From the NCBI GenBank assembly GCA_013214285.1, contig JABSPW010000021.1:1-33700 (forward strand): DNA of 33,700 nucleotides, written 5' to 3'. Under the pieces are notes generated by a model. That model had not been told where the DNA came from and made no database searches. It worked only from the letters and a program-made list of their open reading frames with translations. The DNA comes from Halioglobus sp. (lineage in GTDB: Bacteria; Pseudomonadota; Gammaproteobacteria; Pseudomonadales; Halieaceae). Both the position numbers and the translations under genes were made by a program. Below are positions 6,766 to 14,219 of this stretch, piece by piece (positions within the stretch are counted from its first letter, which is position 1; each line of letters starts with the position of its first letter).

Positions 6766-9048
6766 CTAAGGGTCGTTCGGGTCCGGTGGCTCAGGGCAGT
6801 AATCGGGTGGTGGCGTCTCTCCGCAGCGCGATGTGCAGGCAATCGATCGAGAATAAGACGATCCATCGGTCGGGTTCAGTGTGATGGTAACCTCGCCAGG
6901 ATCTTCTGGACGTACCAGGGAGGGAACGGTGACTAGGTCAATGGTAAAAGAACCTGTGTCCTTGGTGTTGCCGACAGTAAAGGATGCGTTTCCATCGACG
7001 CTGCAGCCACCGGCAGAACTTAGCGTCACGGTGGAACCCGCTGGTGGCCGGCTGTTATAGAGGTCGGATATATACACTTTGTAAGCAGACGCCTGATCTA
7101 TGCTGTTTTGTATGAGGGAACCCCTTGCCACTGTGATGTTCCACAGTTCACTGGCACCCAGGTCTGGGGCAGAGAGAATCAGCAGGGTTTCGGTTCTAAC
7201 ATTGACTGGCTCACGGCTGCAATACACCCCGTTACCAGCCGGCGGACAGGCAAAGCCGTTGTACAGTGCGGGGTTGTTGTTCAGGTCGTAGACGCCGTTC
7301 AGGTTGAAGTCGATGAACGTCTCCTCCGAGCCCGCCAAGCACTGGGCAGCAGTGCCGCCACCGTCCTCACACAGCTTGGGCGTATAGAAACCGTCCTCGT
7401 TTTTGTCGAGGAAGGCCTCCGGCAGATTGTCGAAGTCATCTCTCTCCTGTGGGTCCATAATGGCGTTGTTGTTGGAGTCGAAGAAAACCTCCTCACCAAT
7501 GCCATACACGAGGATGGTAGATCGACCGCCGCGAGTGTAGCCCAGATCGTTAGGGCAGGCGCCTGCATTACCGTTATGGCTGGGGCAGTTGTAAGAGGAA
7601 TTGCTGCTCAGGGTGGTTTGCACGGCCGCCTGGTTTTCAGGGTTAGCGGGTTCTCTTGGGTTGCCACTGGTCCAGAGCACGTTGCAGGTGCCCACGCCGG
7701 GGAGATCCGTGCTTACCACGCGCGCGCCATTCTGCGCACCGGTTCGGCATACCTGGTCGATAGTGCCAAACTCGGTTTCGAAGCGGGCCTCTGTGCCATT
7801 CGGTACCGGCTGACCGCTCGTATCAACCATACTGACTTTGATAATGCGCGCTATGCCATCCTGGGTCATACCATTCTCAACTACGAAGCCCTGACCTGAC
7901 TCGACGGAAACACTGATGCCATTCTGCACCGGTAGCCCGGAGCTGATGGATATGGCGTCCGAAATGTTAGACACCTCCACGCCATCCTCCAGCGCTAAGG
8001 TGGCAATAACACGGATACGCGCCCCCACCTCTCCCGCCGTCACAGTTGTAAACGCCAGGCCGTCGCTGGTGCTGATGGCGCTGGCGGGTGATACGGATGC
8101 ACCACTCTCCGTTAGAGTGAGTTCAAAATCGACCTGAGCGCCTTGGACTGGCGAGCCATTGCTGTCAACAACCCGGAAGAAGACATCCGAGGTCTCCGGG
8201 CGTTGAGTGACGCCGCCGGTGCCACGTATGGAAATGTTGGTCGGGTTTGCTTCCACGAATTGCAGACCGGCAGCTTCAGGTGGAGCGACGTCCAATTGCC
8301 CGAATGCTTGGGCCTGCGCGCCCACGACAGTCGCGCTGATCTCATCGATTCCAGAACAGCCCTCTGCTCGGTAGACGGTACTGACTTGCCCGTTCACCGT
8401 TGCCAGTGGATTGGCTGAGTCCAGTGCTGACAGGCCTGAGGACAGACAGCCACTGCTGAACAGCACTTGCTCGACGGTATTGATCAGTGCGCCGTCCTTG
8501 TCAACGACGGCAAGAGACAGTTGTGCGCGGCCGCGGGGCGCCACGGTGGTATCCGGTGATACACCAATGGCTCCTTCAATGAACTCTCCATCGGCGTCGA
8601 AGTAGCCAAGGCGCAAGCCGCTCTGGCCAACCTCGAAGTTAAGTGTGCCGGACAGTGTCGCCTCGCCGGCAGTGGCTGTGACGGTCACGGTACCCGAGTC
8701 CCTGAGCCCGTCATCTGGCGCAAACAGCGTAAATATCGCCCGGCTATTGCCATCTGTTAAGGCACTGCTGGGGCTCAGGGTCCCAAGGGTTGTTGTGCCC
8801 TCGACTCGAATATTGGCCCCGCCTTTTCGAATAAAAACGGCTACGGTGCCAGGTGACCCGACGGTGACGGATGTGGTCCGATCACCTGCAGCGTTCAAAA
8901 GAGCAATATCGATGCCCACATCATCGTCTGGCGGATTGAAAAAAGGGTCGTTCCCGCCGCCCCCACCGCCGCCGCAGGCGGTGACAGCAAACAAAACCGC
9001 AAAGGAAACAGCCAGACGGCTGAGAAGAGAGACGCCCCTTATGATCAT
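6766..9048 (-). CDS. Large Ig-like (Big-type) surface lipoprotein with acidic calcium-binding-like loops
   Basis: A 760-aa protein with a lipoprotein signal: hydrophobic segment 5-24, lipobox VTAC with C25, then seven glycines, so it is expected to be lipidated and probably outer-membrane anchored. The rest is beta-rich, with at least three repeated Ig-like modules (about 45-145, 160-255 and 260-370, perhaps another at 375-460), each built on phrases such as 'V.V.D.DG..v.g..V.F'. This resembles bacterial Ig-like/invasin-type domains. A distinct segment (about 515-595) contains Asp/Asn-rich loops DSNNNAIMDPQE, DKNEDGFYTP and DFNLNGVYDLNNN that look like calcium-binding loops. Many spaced Cys pairs suggest disulfides. 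The start ATG has a good GGGGATAACG leader. It is a single-gene unit closed by its own terminator. The ligand is unknown; adhesion or surface-scaffold roles are inference. Confidence 0.8.
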   Translation of the reverse strand: MIIRGVSLLSRLAVSFAVLFAVTACGGGGGGGNDPFFNPPDDDVGIDIALLNAAGDRTTSVTVGSPGTVAVFIRKGGANIRVEGTTTLGTLSPSSALTDGNSRAIFTLFAPDDGLRDSGTVTVTATAGEATLSGTLNFEVGQSGLRLGYFDADGEFIEGAIGVSPDTTVAPRGRAQLSLAVVDKDGALINTVEQVLFSSGCLSSGLSALDSANPLATVNGQVSTVYRAEGCSGIDEISATVVGAQAQAFGQLDVAPPEAAGLQFVEANPTNISIRGTGGVTQRPETSDVFFRVVDSNGSPVQGAQVDFELTLTESGASVSPASAISTSDGLAFTTVTAGEVGARIRVIATLALEDGVEVSNISDAISISSGLPVQNGISVSVESGQGFVVENGMTQDGIARIIKVSMVDTSGQPVPNGTEARFETEFGTIDQVCRTGAQNGARVVSTDLPGVGTCNVLWTSGNPREPANPENQAAVQTTLSSNSSYNCPSHNGNAGACPNDLGYTRGGRSTILVYGIGEEVFFDSNNNAIMDPQERDDFDNLPEAFLDKNEDGFYTPKLCEDGGGTAAQCLAGSEETFIDFNLNGVYDLNNNPALYNGFACPPAGNGVYCSREPVNVRTETLLILSAPDLGASELWNITVARGSLIQNSIDQASAYKVYISDLYNSRPPAGSTVTLSSAGGCSVDGNASFTVGNTKDTGSFTIDLVTVPSLVRPEDPGEVTITLNPTDGSSYSRSIACTSRCGETPPPDYCPEPPDPNDP

Positions 9049-9176
9049 CGTTATCCCCTGTTGACCGCCTGCAAGCGGATCTTTTCGTATTATCTGGTTT
9101 TCCCTGATTCTGCGTCCTTTGCCTGCAGAGTCAACCGCTGCATCAACCAGTTTTCACAGCTTAGCATGACCAAGAC

Positions 9177-9240
9177 AAAAAACTATATAAATTACATAGT
9201 GATAGATCTAATTTGTAATTATTTACATCAGGATAAGTGA
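9177..9240. promoter_or_regulatory. AT-rich intergenic island with an inverted repeat between divergent genes
   Basis: The 299-bp gap (9049-9347) separates the lipoprotein gene (-) from the glycosyltransferase gene (+). Its centre is markedly AT-rich compared with its surroundings and contains AATTACA (9190-9196) and TGTAATT (9214-9220), a 7-bp inverted repeat with a 17-bp spacer. On the minus strand TTACAA, a 16-bp spacer and TGTAAT could serve as a weak promoter for the lipoprotein gene. I see no small gene in the gap. Confidence 0.35.
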
Positions 9241-9347
9241 AGTGCTTTCAGCGGTTTAGCCTGCAATGTTGGGGAGTGTCTAGCAGGGCCTTTCACGGGG
9301 GGTATCGGGCGCTTGTCACAGGGTGTTCAACTGTTACCATTTAGCCG

Positions 9348-10196
9348 ATGAATGACCCCCTTCAGCCGGGCGTGCGGCTCTCTGTATCGATCGTACTGTA
9401 TAACAGTGATCTGGGCATGCTGGGCCGTGTCTTGGCCAGCCTAGAGGCGTCGGCCCGGGTAGCACAGGCAGCGGGCTATTTGCAGCGATTGTCCGTAACG
9501 CTGGTTGATAATGCCTCAGGTGGTCGATATCAGCAGCAGCTCGACCACATGCTGGCGGATGGGCTTATTGACGACTCGTTGCAGATCCGTTGTATTCTCT
9601 TGTCCTCCAACACGGGCTTTGGCTGCGGGCACAATACGGCCATCGATGCTTTGACCAGTGATCTCCATCTGGTGTTGAACCCCGATGTGGAGTTGGAGCG
9701 TGAAGCGTTGCACAGAGCGATAGGGTTTATGACCGAAAACGAGGATGTGGTGCTTCTCAGCCCAAAGGTCTTTGGTCGGACGGGTGAGCAGGCATTCCTT
9801 TGCAAGCGTTATCCCTCGGTGTTGGTGCTACTGTTGCGAGGTTTTGCGCCGTGGTCTGTCCAGAGGCTGTTCCGTGGGCAATTGGATCGCTACGAGATGC
9901 GCGATGTGTGCAGTGGCGAATGTCGGGTAAATGTGCCCATTGCGAGTGGTTGCTTCATGCTAATACGTACCCAGGTCTTGAGAACAATTGACGGATTTGA
10001 CGAGAATTTTTTCCTGTATTTCGAGGATTTTGATCTGTCATTGCGCCTCGAGGAGCAGGGACGCCTGGTGTTTGATCCGGCGGTGAAGATAATACATCAC
10101 GGCGGTTATGCGGCACGCAAGGGCTGGCAGCATCTGCGGTATTTTGTTAGCTCCGGTATTATGTTTTTCAACCGCTACGGTTGGCGTTGGCTGTAG
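9348..10196 (+). CDS. Family 2 glycosyltransferase (rhamnosyltransferase-like)
   Basis: A 282-aa GT-A fold glycosyltransferase. It opens with the GT2 pattern SVSIVLYNSDLGMLGRVLASL, then LVDNASGG and SSNTGFGCGHNTAI, which bind the nucleotide sugar. LVLNPDVELE carries the DxD-type metal site. The C-terminal GFDENFFLYFEDFDLSLRL motif is typical of WbbL/rhamnosyltransferase-like enzymes that extend cell-surface polysaccharides. It lacks membrane segments, so it should act at the inner face of the inner membrane. It is an orphan: no other polysaccharide genes are visible. The holD-like gene starts 34 bp downstream, so the two could be co-transcribed. Donor and acceptor sugars cannot be deduced. 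Confidence 0.9.
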   Translation: MNDPLQPGVRLSVSIVLYNSDLGMLGRVLASLEASARVAQAAGYLQRLSVTLVDNASGGRYQQQLDHMLADGLIDDSLQIRCILLSSNTGFGCGHNTAIDALTSDLHLVLNPDVELEREALHRAIGFMTENEDVVLLSPKVFGRTGEQAFLCKRYPSVLVLLLRGFAPWSVQRLFRGQLDRYEMRDVCSGECRVNVPIASGCFMLIRTQVLRTIDGFDENFFLYFEDFDLSLRLEEQGRLVFDPAVKIIHHGGYAARKGWQHLRYFVSSGIMFFNRYGWRWL

Positions 10197-10230
10197 TGGT
10201 TGGAGCGCCGCAACCAGAGGTTTTGACCGC

Positions 10231-10947
10231 ATGACGAAAAAGAGTGTTGTAGACGGCGCAGTTGAAATGAAGCGCCTCATTTACCTGCAAGCGCTGGGTA
10301 TTGACCGGTACGTATCGCGGCAAGCCTTACCAGGTGCTGCGTTTACTCGGCGCCTCGCAGTGGGGTCTCGCCCGTGCGCCGCGGTGGCCGCGTTGGATGG
10401 TCTGTCGGATAGGCGAGTGAAAGTTGCGCACACGTTAGGTGAGGAGAGGGCTGGCGTCGCGGCTGTGCCGAAGTTACCGCCGGGGGAAGCAATTGACGTA
10501 CCCCGCTTTAGTCTATCGGCCATCGTTGCTGGACAGTGGCTGTGGTTGGAGGACCTTGGCGGATTGCCGTTGACGGCGGAGCAGCTGCGTCTTGTTGAAG
10601 CGATGGCGCGAGCTCTGTATAGGGCGAATACGGAGCAAGGTGATAGCTCCGCGGAGATGGGGAAACCCGTGGTCGGCCACTTCGATTGGCCGATGCATAA
10701 CAATAGGCAGCTGGCACTTGGAGAGGATGCAGCGCGGGCCGCTGTGCTAGGGTTTGTCAGTCGACGGCTGCAGCAGTTGAACTGCGTGGGGCTGGTTGTG
10801 TTGGGTGAAGCCTGTGTCGAGCGGGTGTCTGTCGATGAGATTGACACGCGCAGTGTGTGTATCCCGGGGAGTCTCGACATACTGGCGAAACCATCCCGCA
10901 AGCCGCAGGTATGGCGCGATCTGTTGCGCATCCTGGACGTCAAGTAA
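10231..10947 (+). CDS. HolD-like protein (putative DNA polymerase III psi subunit)
   Basis: A 238-aa protein immediately upstream of rimI, the position of holD in E. coli. Two parts resemble HolD: the N-terminal YLQALGIDRYVSRQALPGA (about residues 18-36), similar to E. coli psi LQQLGITQWSLRRPGAL, which in E. coli contacts the clamp-loader collar; and the C-terminal LAKPSRKPQVWRDLLRIL, similar to psi ANPTARAALWQQI. Psi links the clamp loader to SSB through chi. The protein is about 100 residues longer than E. coli psi (137 aa), and the middle is not recognisable to me. I chose ATG 10231, which has an AGAGG about 10 nt upstream; an alternative start is 10267. The frame is open further upstream, but that part overlaps the glycosyltransferase gene. 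The assignment rests on two short motifs plus gene order. Confidence 0.55.
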   Translation: MTKKSVVDGAVEMKRLIYLQALGIDRYVSRQALPGAAFTRRLAVGSRPCAAVAALDGLSDRRVKVAHTLGEERAGVAAVPKLPPGEAIDVPRFSLSAIVAGQWLWLEDLGGLPLTAEQLRLVEAMARALYRANTEQGDSSAEMGKPVVGHFDWPMHNNRQLALGEDAARAAVLGFVSRRLQQLNCVGLVVLGEACVERVSVDEIDTRSVCIPGSLDILAKPSRKPQVWRDLLRILDVK

Positions 10948-10968
10948 CAGGTCTCTTGCAGAGTTTCT

Positions 10969-11427
10969 ATGTCTGCTCTCTTTGAAATCAGGCGTGCCAG
11001 GCGGGAAGATATCGAGGTGCTGGTGGGGATTGATGCCGCAAACCCAGCTGCCTGGAGTGAAGGGCACTTTGCGCGTGCCATTGGTGGAGGCTCCACGGAC
11101 GAGAAAACCGTCTTGGTAGCCCAAGACGCAGGTCTGCTGCTGGGTTTTATCGTTTATGCGCAAGTGCTAGACGAGGTTTCGATTCACAATATTGCAGTGC
11201 GCGCAGCGCAATGGGGGCAGGGTGTCGGAGGCGGTCTGCTTGGCGCGGCCCTCGCGCGCATGAAAAGTGCTGGGGCAGTGCGTTGTTTACTGGAGGTGCG
11301 TCGCTCGAATGCGGTGGCAAGGCATCTGTACATGTCAGCCGGGTTCCTACTGGATGGTGAACGCAAGAACTACTACAGGAGTTCGGGCATATCGGAGAGT
11401 GCGCTGCTGATGTCGAGAACCCTATGA
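10969..11427 (+). CDS. rimI: Ribosomal protein bS18 alanine N-acetyltransferase
   Basis: A 152-aa GNAT protein. IHNIAVRAAQWGQGVGGGLL includes the acetyl-CoA loop (Q-x-x-G-x-G), and LLEVRRSNAVARHLYMSAGF followed by GERKNYY is the characteristic RimI C-terminal block with the Tyr general-acid region. RimI acetylates the N-terminal alanine of ribosomal protein bS18. Its length matches E. coli RimI (148 aa). It lies 21 bp after the holD-like gene and 10 bp before the next small gene, so it is in the middle of a likely operon. Confidence 0.92.
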   Translation: MSALFEIRRARREDIEVLVGIDAANPAAWSEGHFARAIGGGSTDEKTVLVAQDAGLLLGFIVYAQVLDEVSIHNIAVRAAQWGQGVGGGLLGAALARMKSAGAVRCLLEVRRSNAVARHLYMSAGFLLDGERKNYYRSSGISESALLMSRTL

Positions 11428-11437
11428 AGGATCACCC

Positions 11438-11842
11438 ATGAACGTGCTTGAGACAGAGTGGTGGACGCTGGCAATCCCCCCGGAGTGGTGGGCAGAATCG
11501 GAGGGCGATAGCATTCTGGTAGGCGATCGGGATGAAGTGGGCTGCATCGAGATCAGTACATTGGTTCACGAGGACGGCGAATTTGATCGTCACGAGGCTC
11601 GCCGGATAGCCGAGCGCGAGTCGGAACAGCCCCTCGATTGGGTGTGGGTGACTGTTGGCGAGTTCAGTGGAGTGTGCAGTGGTTATCACAACGATGACAC
11701 GGCGGTTCGCGAATGGTGTGTCGTAAATGGCGCGCTGCTGCTGTTTATCACGTACAGTTGTGACAAGGATAATGCAGGAATGGATGACTCTGCGGTCGAT
11801 GCGTTATTGGATACGCTGATGCGGGTGGGTGCGAAAACCTAG
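11438..11842 (+). CDS. Small uncharacterised acidic protein
   Basis: A 134-aa soluble, acidic protein that I cannot assign to a named family. It opens with a tryptophan-rich stretch ([18 protein letters not shown]), then [20 protein letters not shown]. The later parts include [31 protein letters not shown] and a helical end ([15 protein letters not shown]). The pattern of alternating short strands followed by a C-terminal helix recalls small stress-type domains that measure about 130 aa, but this is only an impression. There is no signal peptide or membrane segment. It follows rimI by 10 bp and ends 4 bp into the convergent rnfE stop region. Confidence 0.75.
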   Translation: MNVLETEWWTLAIPPEWWAESEGDSILVGDRDEVGCIEISTLVHEDGEFDRHEARRIAERESEQPLDWVWVTVGEFSGVCSGYHNDDTAVREWCVVNGALLLFITYSCDKDNAGMDDSAVDALLDTLMRVGAKT

Positions 11843-12552
11843 GAAACCGCGCCTGTCACACGTACTCGCTTGGAGCCCTTTACAGGCCGTTCTTTCAGCG
11901 CGTTCTGGCGTTTTTTGATAGTACTGTCAATAAGATTTTTCACGACGATGATGAGTCCGGTGCAGATAAAGGCCCCAGGCGGAAGTATTGCCAAGAGGAA
12001 GGGTTGATACGCTGGCATCACCACGATTTGCCAGTTTACGGCCTGCGGACCGAATAACAGGTCCATGTTCGCGAACAGCACCCCGGTGCCTGCCAGTTCA
12101 CGCAACGCACCCAAGATCACCAAAACTACGGTGAAGCCAACGCCCATGATCAGACCGTCGAAGAGGGCGGGGCCCAAGGCATTTTTTGCGGCGAAACCGT
12201 CGGCACGCCCCAGTATGACGCAGTTGGTAGTAATCAATGGTAGGAAAATACCCAGGATCAGGAATAATTCGTAAGTGAATGCTTGCATGAGGAGCTCAAT
12301 GCAGGTGACGGCCGCGGCAATAATCATGACAAAAGTCGGTAAGCGCACCGCGTCTGATACAACGCCGCGTATCAGGGATACAGCACTATTTGAAATGACG
12401 AGCACCATGATGGTGGCAAGGCCAAGGCCGATCGCGTTGACCACAGTGCCTGTGACGGCCAGCAGTGGGCACAGCCCCAGCAATTGCACAATCGCTGGGT
12501 TGTTCTTCCATAGACCGTTGATGGACAGGTCTTTATAGCTGACGTCTGTCAT
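11839..12552 (-). CDS. rnfE: Rnf/Rsx electron transport complex subunit E
   Basis: A 237-aa polytopic membrane protein. The start includes [21 protein letters not shown], and later [19 protein letters not shown], both hallmarks of the RnfE/NqrD family. RnfE and RnfA form a paired inner-membrane core that holds an iron-sulfur centre within the membrane. The C-terminal tail is basic ([20 protein letters not shown]). It is the last gene of rnfABCDGE; its start codon overlaps the rnfG stop by one base. Its stop overlaps the convergent small gene's stop (11839-11842). Unlike E. coli, no nth gene follows. Confidence 0.95.
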   Translation of the reverse strand: MTDVSYKDLSINGLWKNNPAIVQLLGLCPLLAVTGTVVNAIGLGLATIMVLVISNSAVSLIRGVVSDAVRLPTFVMIIAAAVTCIELLMQAFTYELFLILGIFLPLITTNCVILGRADGFAAKNALGPALFDGLIMGVGFTVVLVILGALRELAGTGVLFANMDLLFGPQAVNWQIVVMPAYQPFLLAILPPGAFICTGLIIVVKNLIDSTIKKRQNALKERPVKGSKRVRVTGAVS

Positions 12553-13190
12553 TATGAGTCGTCTCCACGGGCGCGCTCGTCGAACAGTGTTGTTCTGTTT
12601 GATTCGGCAAATTGTAAGACCCTGCGGGTTGCAGCGACAACGGCTCGGGGCGTAATAGTGGCGCCGGTGAACTGGTCAAAGACGCCCTTGTCTTTTTTTA
12701 CTGCCCAGCCCTCCAAGGTCGGGTTATCCAGTGATCGTCCGTTGAAACTCATAATCCAGTCCGACTTTTTGAGATCCACTTTGTCCCCGAGGCCGGGGGT
12801 CTCCCGGTGGGCGAGGGCGCGAACCCCGGCGATCGTGCCATCGCGATTGACGCCTACAATGAGATCAATATCCCCCGTATAGCCATCGGGTGCCACGGCG
12901 GGGATGATCACGGCTACAGTTTCACCGTTTCGGCGCGCGATATAGGCTAGTCGGTCCTCTCGGAGACCAAGCCCGGCGCTGTCTTTGCTGACTACCAGGG
13001 TGTCATCCAGCATGGCGTTATCATGCAGGGCTCTGGGTACAATTTCCAATAAAGCCTTCTCCTCCGCGATACGCTTCTGCTCAGCGATCCGACCCTTGGT
13101 GACAAGGTAGGTGCCGGCGATCAATGCCGTTGTGCACACGGCAAACAGACCTAGCAGCACACTGTTGCGCGTAATGGACTGCCCCAGCAT
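12552..13190 (-). CDS. rnfG: Rnf/Rsx electron transport complex subunit G (FMN-binding)
   Basis: A 212-aa protein with one N-terminal membrane helix (about 9-29) and a periplasmic FMN-binding domain. The motif D172-QFTGAT-IT at residues 172-180 fits the ApbE flavin-transferase consensus Dxx(S/T)GAT, so FMN is expected to be attached covalently at T178. Other family features include [10 protein letters not shown]. The start codon overlaps the rnfD stop by one base (TAATG-type junction). No apbE gene is in the window. Confidence 0.95.
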   Translation of the reverse strand: MLGQSITRNSVLLGLFAVCTTALIAGTYLVTKGRIAEQKRIAEEKALLEIVPRALHDNAMLDDTLVVSKDSAGLGLREDRLAYIARRNGETVAVIIPAVAPDGYTGDIDLIVGVNRDGTIAGVRALAHRETPGLGDKVDLKKSDWIMSFNGRSLDNPTLEGWAVKKDKGVFDQFTGATITPRAVVAATRRVLQFAESNRTTLFDERARGDDS

Positions 13191-14218
13191 CAGCTCTCAC
13201 CCCGCTTGCGGCTGTGACCGTATGTGCGCGGCTGGGTATAGTAATCGATGAATGGGGCGGCAAAGTTCATGATCAATACGGCAAAAGCAACCGCATCGGG
13301 ATAATTTCCGCGTACGCGGATAACGTAAATCAACGCGCCGATCAATGCGCCATAGATTAGTCTGCCGCGCAGCGATACCGCGGAGGTGACGGGGTCGGTG
13401 ACGATAAAGAAGGCGCCAAACATCGTGGCGCCAGTCAGCAGATGAAATAGGGGTGACCCACCGCTGGCGGAGCTGCCCCCGTCGTAGAAAATTGCGGCGA
13501 GTAGTGCCAGGCTGACCAGCATGGCTACGGGTGCATGCCAGGTGAAAATGCGCATGTAGAGCAACCAGGCGCCGCCTGCCAGGAATGCAATATTGACCCA
13601 CTCCCAGCCCACGCCGCCCCAGCGCCCAAATTGCGGGTTTTCACTCCACAGGTCTTCGATCAAGAAGCTGTTATTGAGTTTTAATACGTCCAGCGGTGTT
13701 GCCATTGTTATCCCGTCAAAGCCGGCTGGATTAAAGCAGGCTTGCAGTGCGTCCAGAAAACCCGGCACGGGCCCGAGGCCTCGTGGGGGTGCCCAGGCAG
13801 TCATCTGCACCGGGAAGGAGATAAGAAGGACAACATAGCCGACCATGGCAGGATTGAACGGGTTGTAGCCGAGGCCGCCATAAAAATGCTTTGCCAGTAA
13901 TATAGAACTTGCCACACCGGCGGCAATCAGCCACCAGGGTGCATAAGGTGGCAGGGCGATACACAATAGAACAGCGGTGACCAATGCGCTGAGGTCTTTT
14001 AAATAGAAGCCCAGGGGACGCCGTCGTAAGGTCAGGGCTAGCGCCTCGCAGCCCACCGCCACGGCTGCGCCGAAGACGATGTTGATCAGGGTGCCGTAGC
14101 CAAAAAACCACGTGAGCACCAGAACACCGGGGACCGTCGCCAACAGTACACAGAACATGACGCGTTGCGTACTCATGGGGCCATGGGCGTGGGGAGAAGT
14201 CAGACGAAGTAATGCCAT
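13190..14218 (-). CDS. rnfD: Rnf/Rsx electron transport complex subunit D
   Basis: A 342-aa polytopic membrane protein with RnfD/NqrB features: LKDLSALVTAVLLCIALPPYAPWW, KHFYGGLGYNPFNPAMVGY and the C-terminal GNYPDAVAFAVLIMNFAAPFID. The segment D168-GITMATPL is the likely covalent FMN site (T174); compared with the Dxx(S/T)GAT consensus, the usual Gly is Met here. A further LLTGATMFGAFFIVTDP is a conserved family segment. The protein forms the membrane core for electron transfer coupled to ion translocation. It is placed between rnfC (1-bp gap) and rnfG (1-bp overlap). Confidence 0.95.
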   Translation of the reverse strand: MALLRLTSPHAHGPMSTQRVMFCVLLATVPGVLVLTWFFGYGTLINIVFGAAVAVGCEALALTLRRRPLGFYLKDLSALVTAVLLCIALPPYAPWWLIAAGVASSILLAKHFYGGLGYNPFNPAMVGYVVLLISFPVQMTAWAPPRGLGPVPGFLDALQACFNPAGFDGITMATPLDVLKLNNSFLIEDLWSENPQFGRWGGVGWEWVNIAFLAGGAWLLYMRIFTWHAPVAMLVSLALLAAIFYDGGSSASGGSPLFHLLTGATMFGAFFIVTDPVTSAVSLRGRLIYGALIGALIYVIRVRGNYPDAVAFAVLIMNFAAPFIDYYTQPRTYGHSRKRGES

Positions 14219-14219
14219 G

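Noticed and set aside
7108..7899. Plus-strand open frame of about 263 codons inside the lipoprotein gene
   Set aside because: It is antisense to a long gene with a signal sequence, repeated Ig-like modules and its own terminator. The shadow frame shows no domain.
10281..11096. Minus-strand open frame of about 271 codons across the holD-like and rimI genes
   Set aside because: The translation is Ser/Arg/Thr-rich low-complexity sequence without any family motif, while the plus strand carries recognisable HolD-like and RimI sequences.
13550..13590. Broken or frameshifted rnfD
   Set aside because: The frame is continuous through the FMN-site region and the family segments before and after it are in the same frame.
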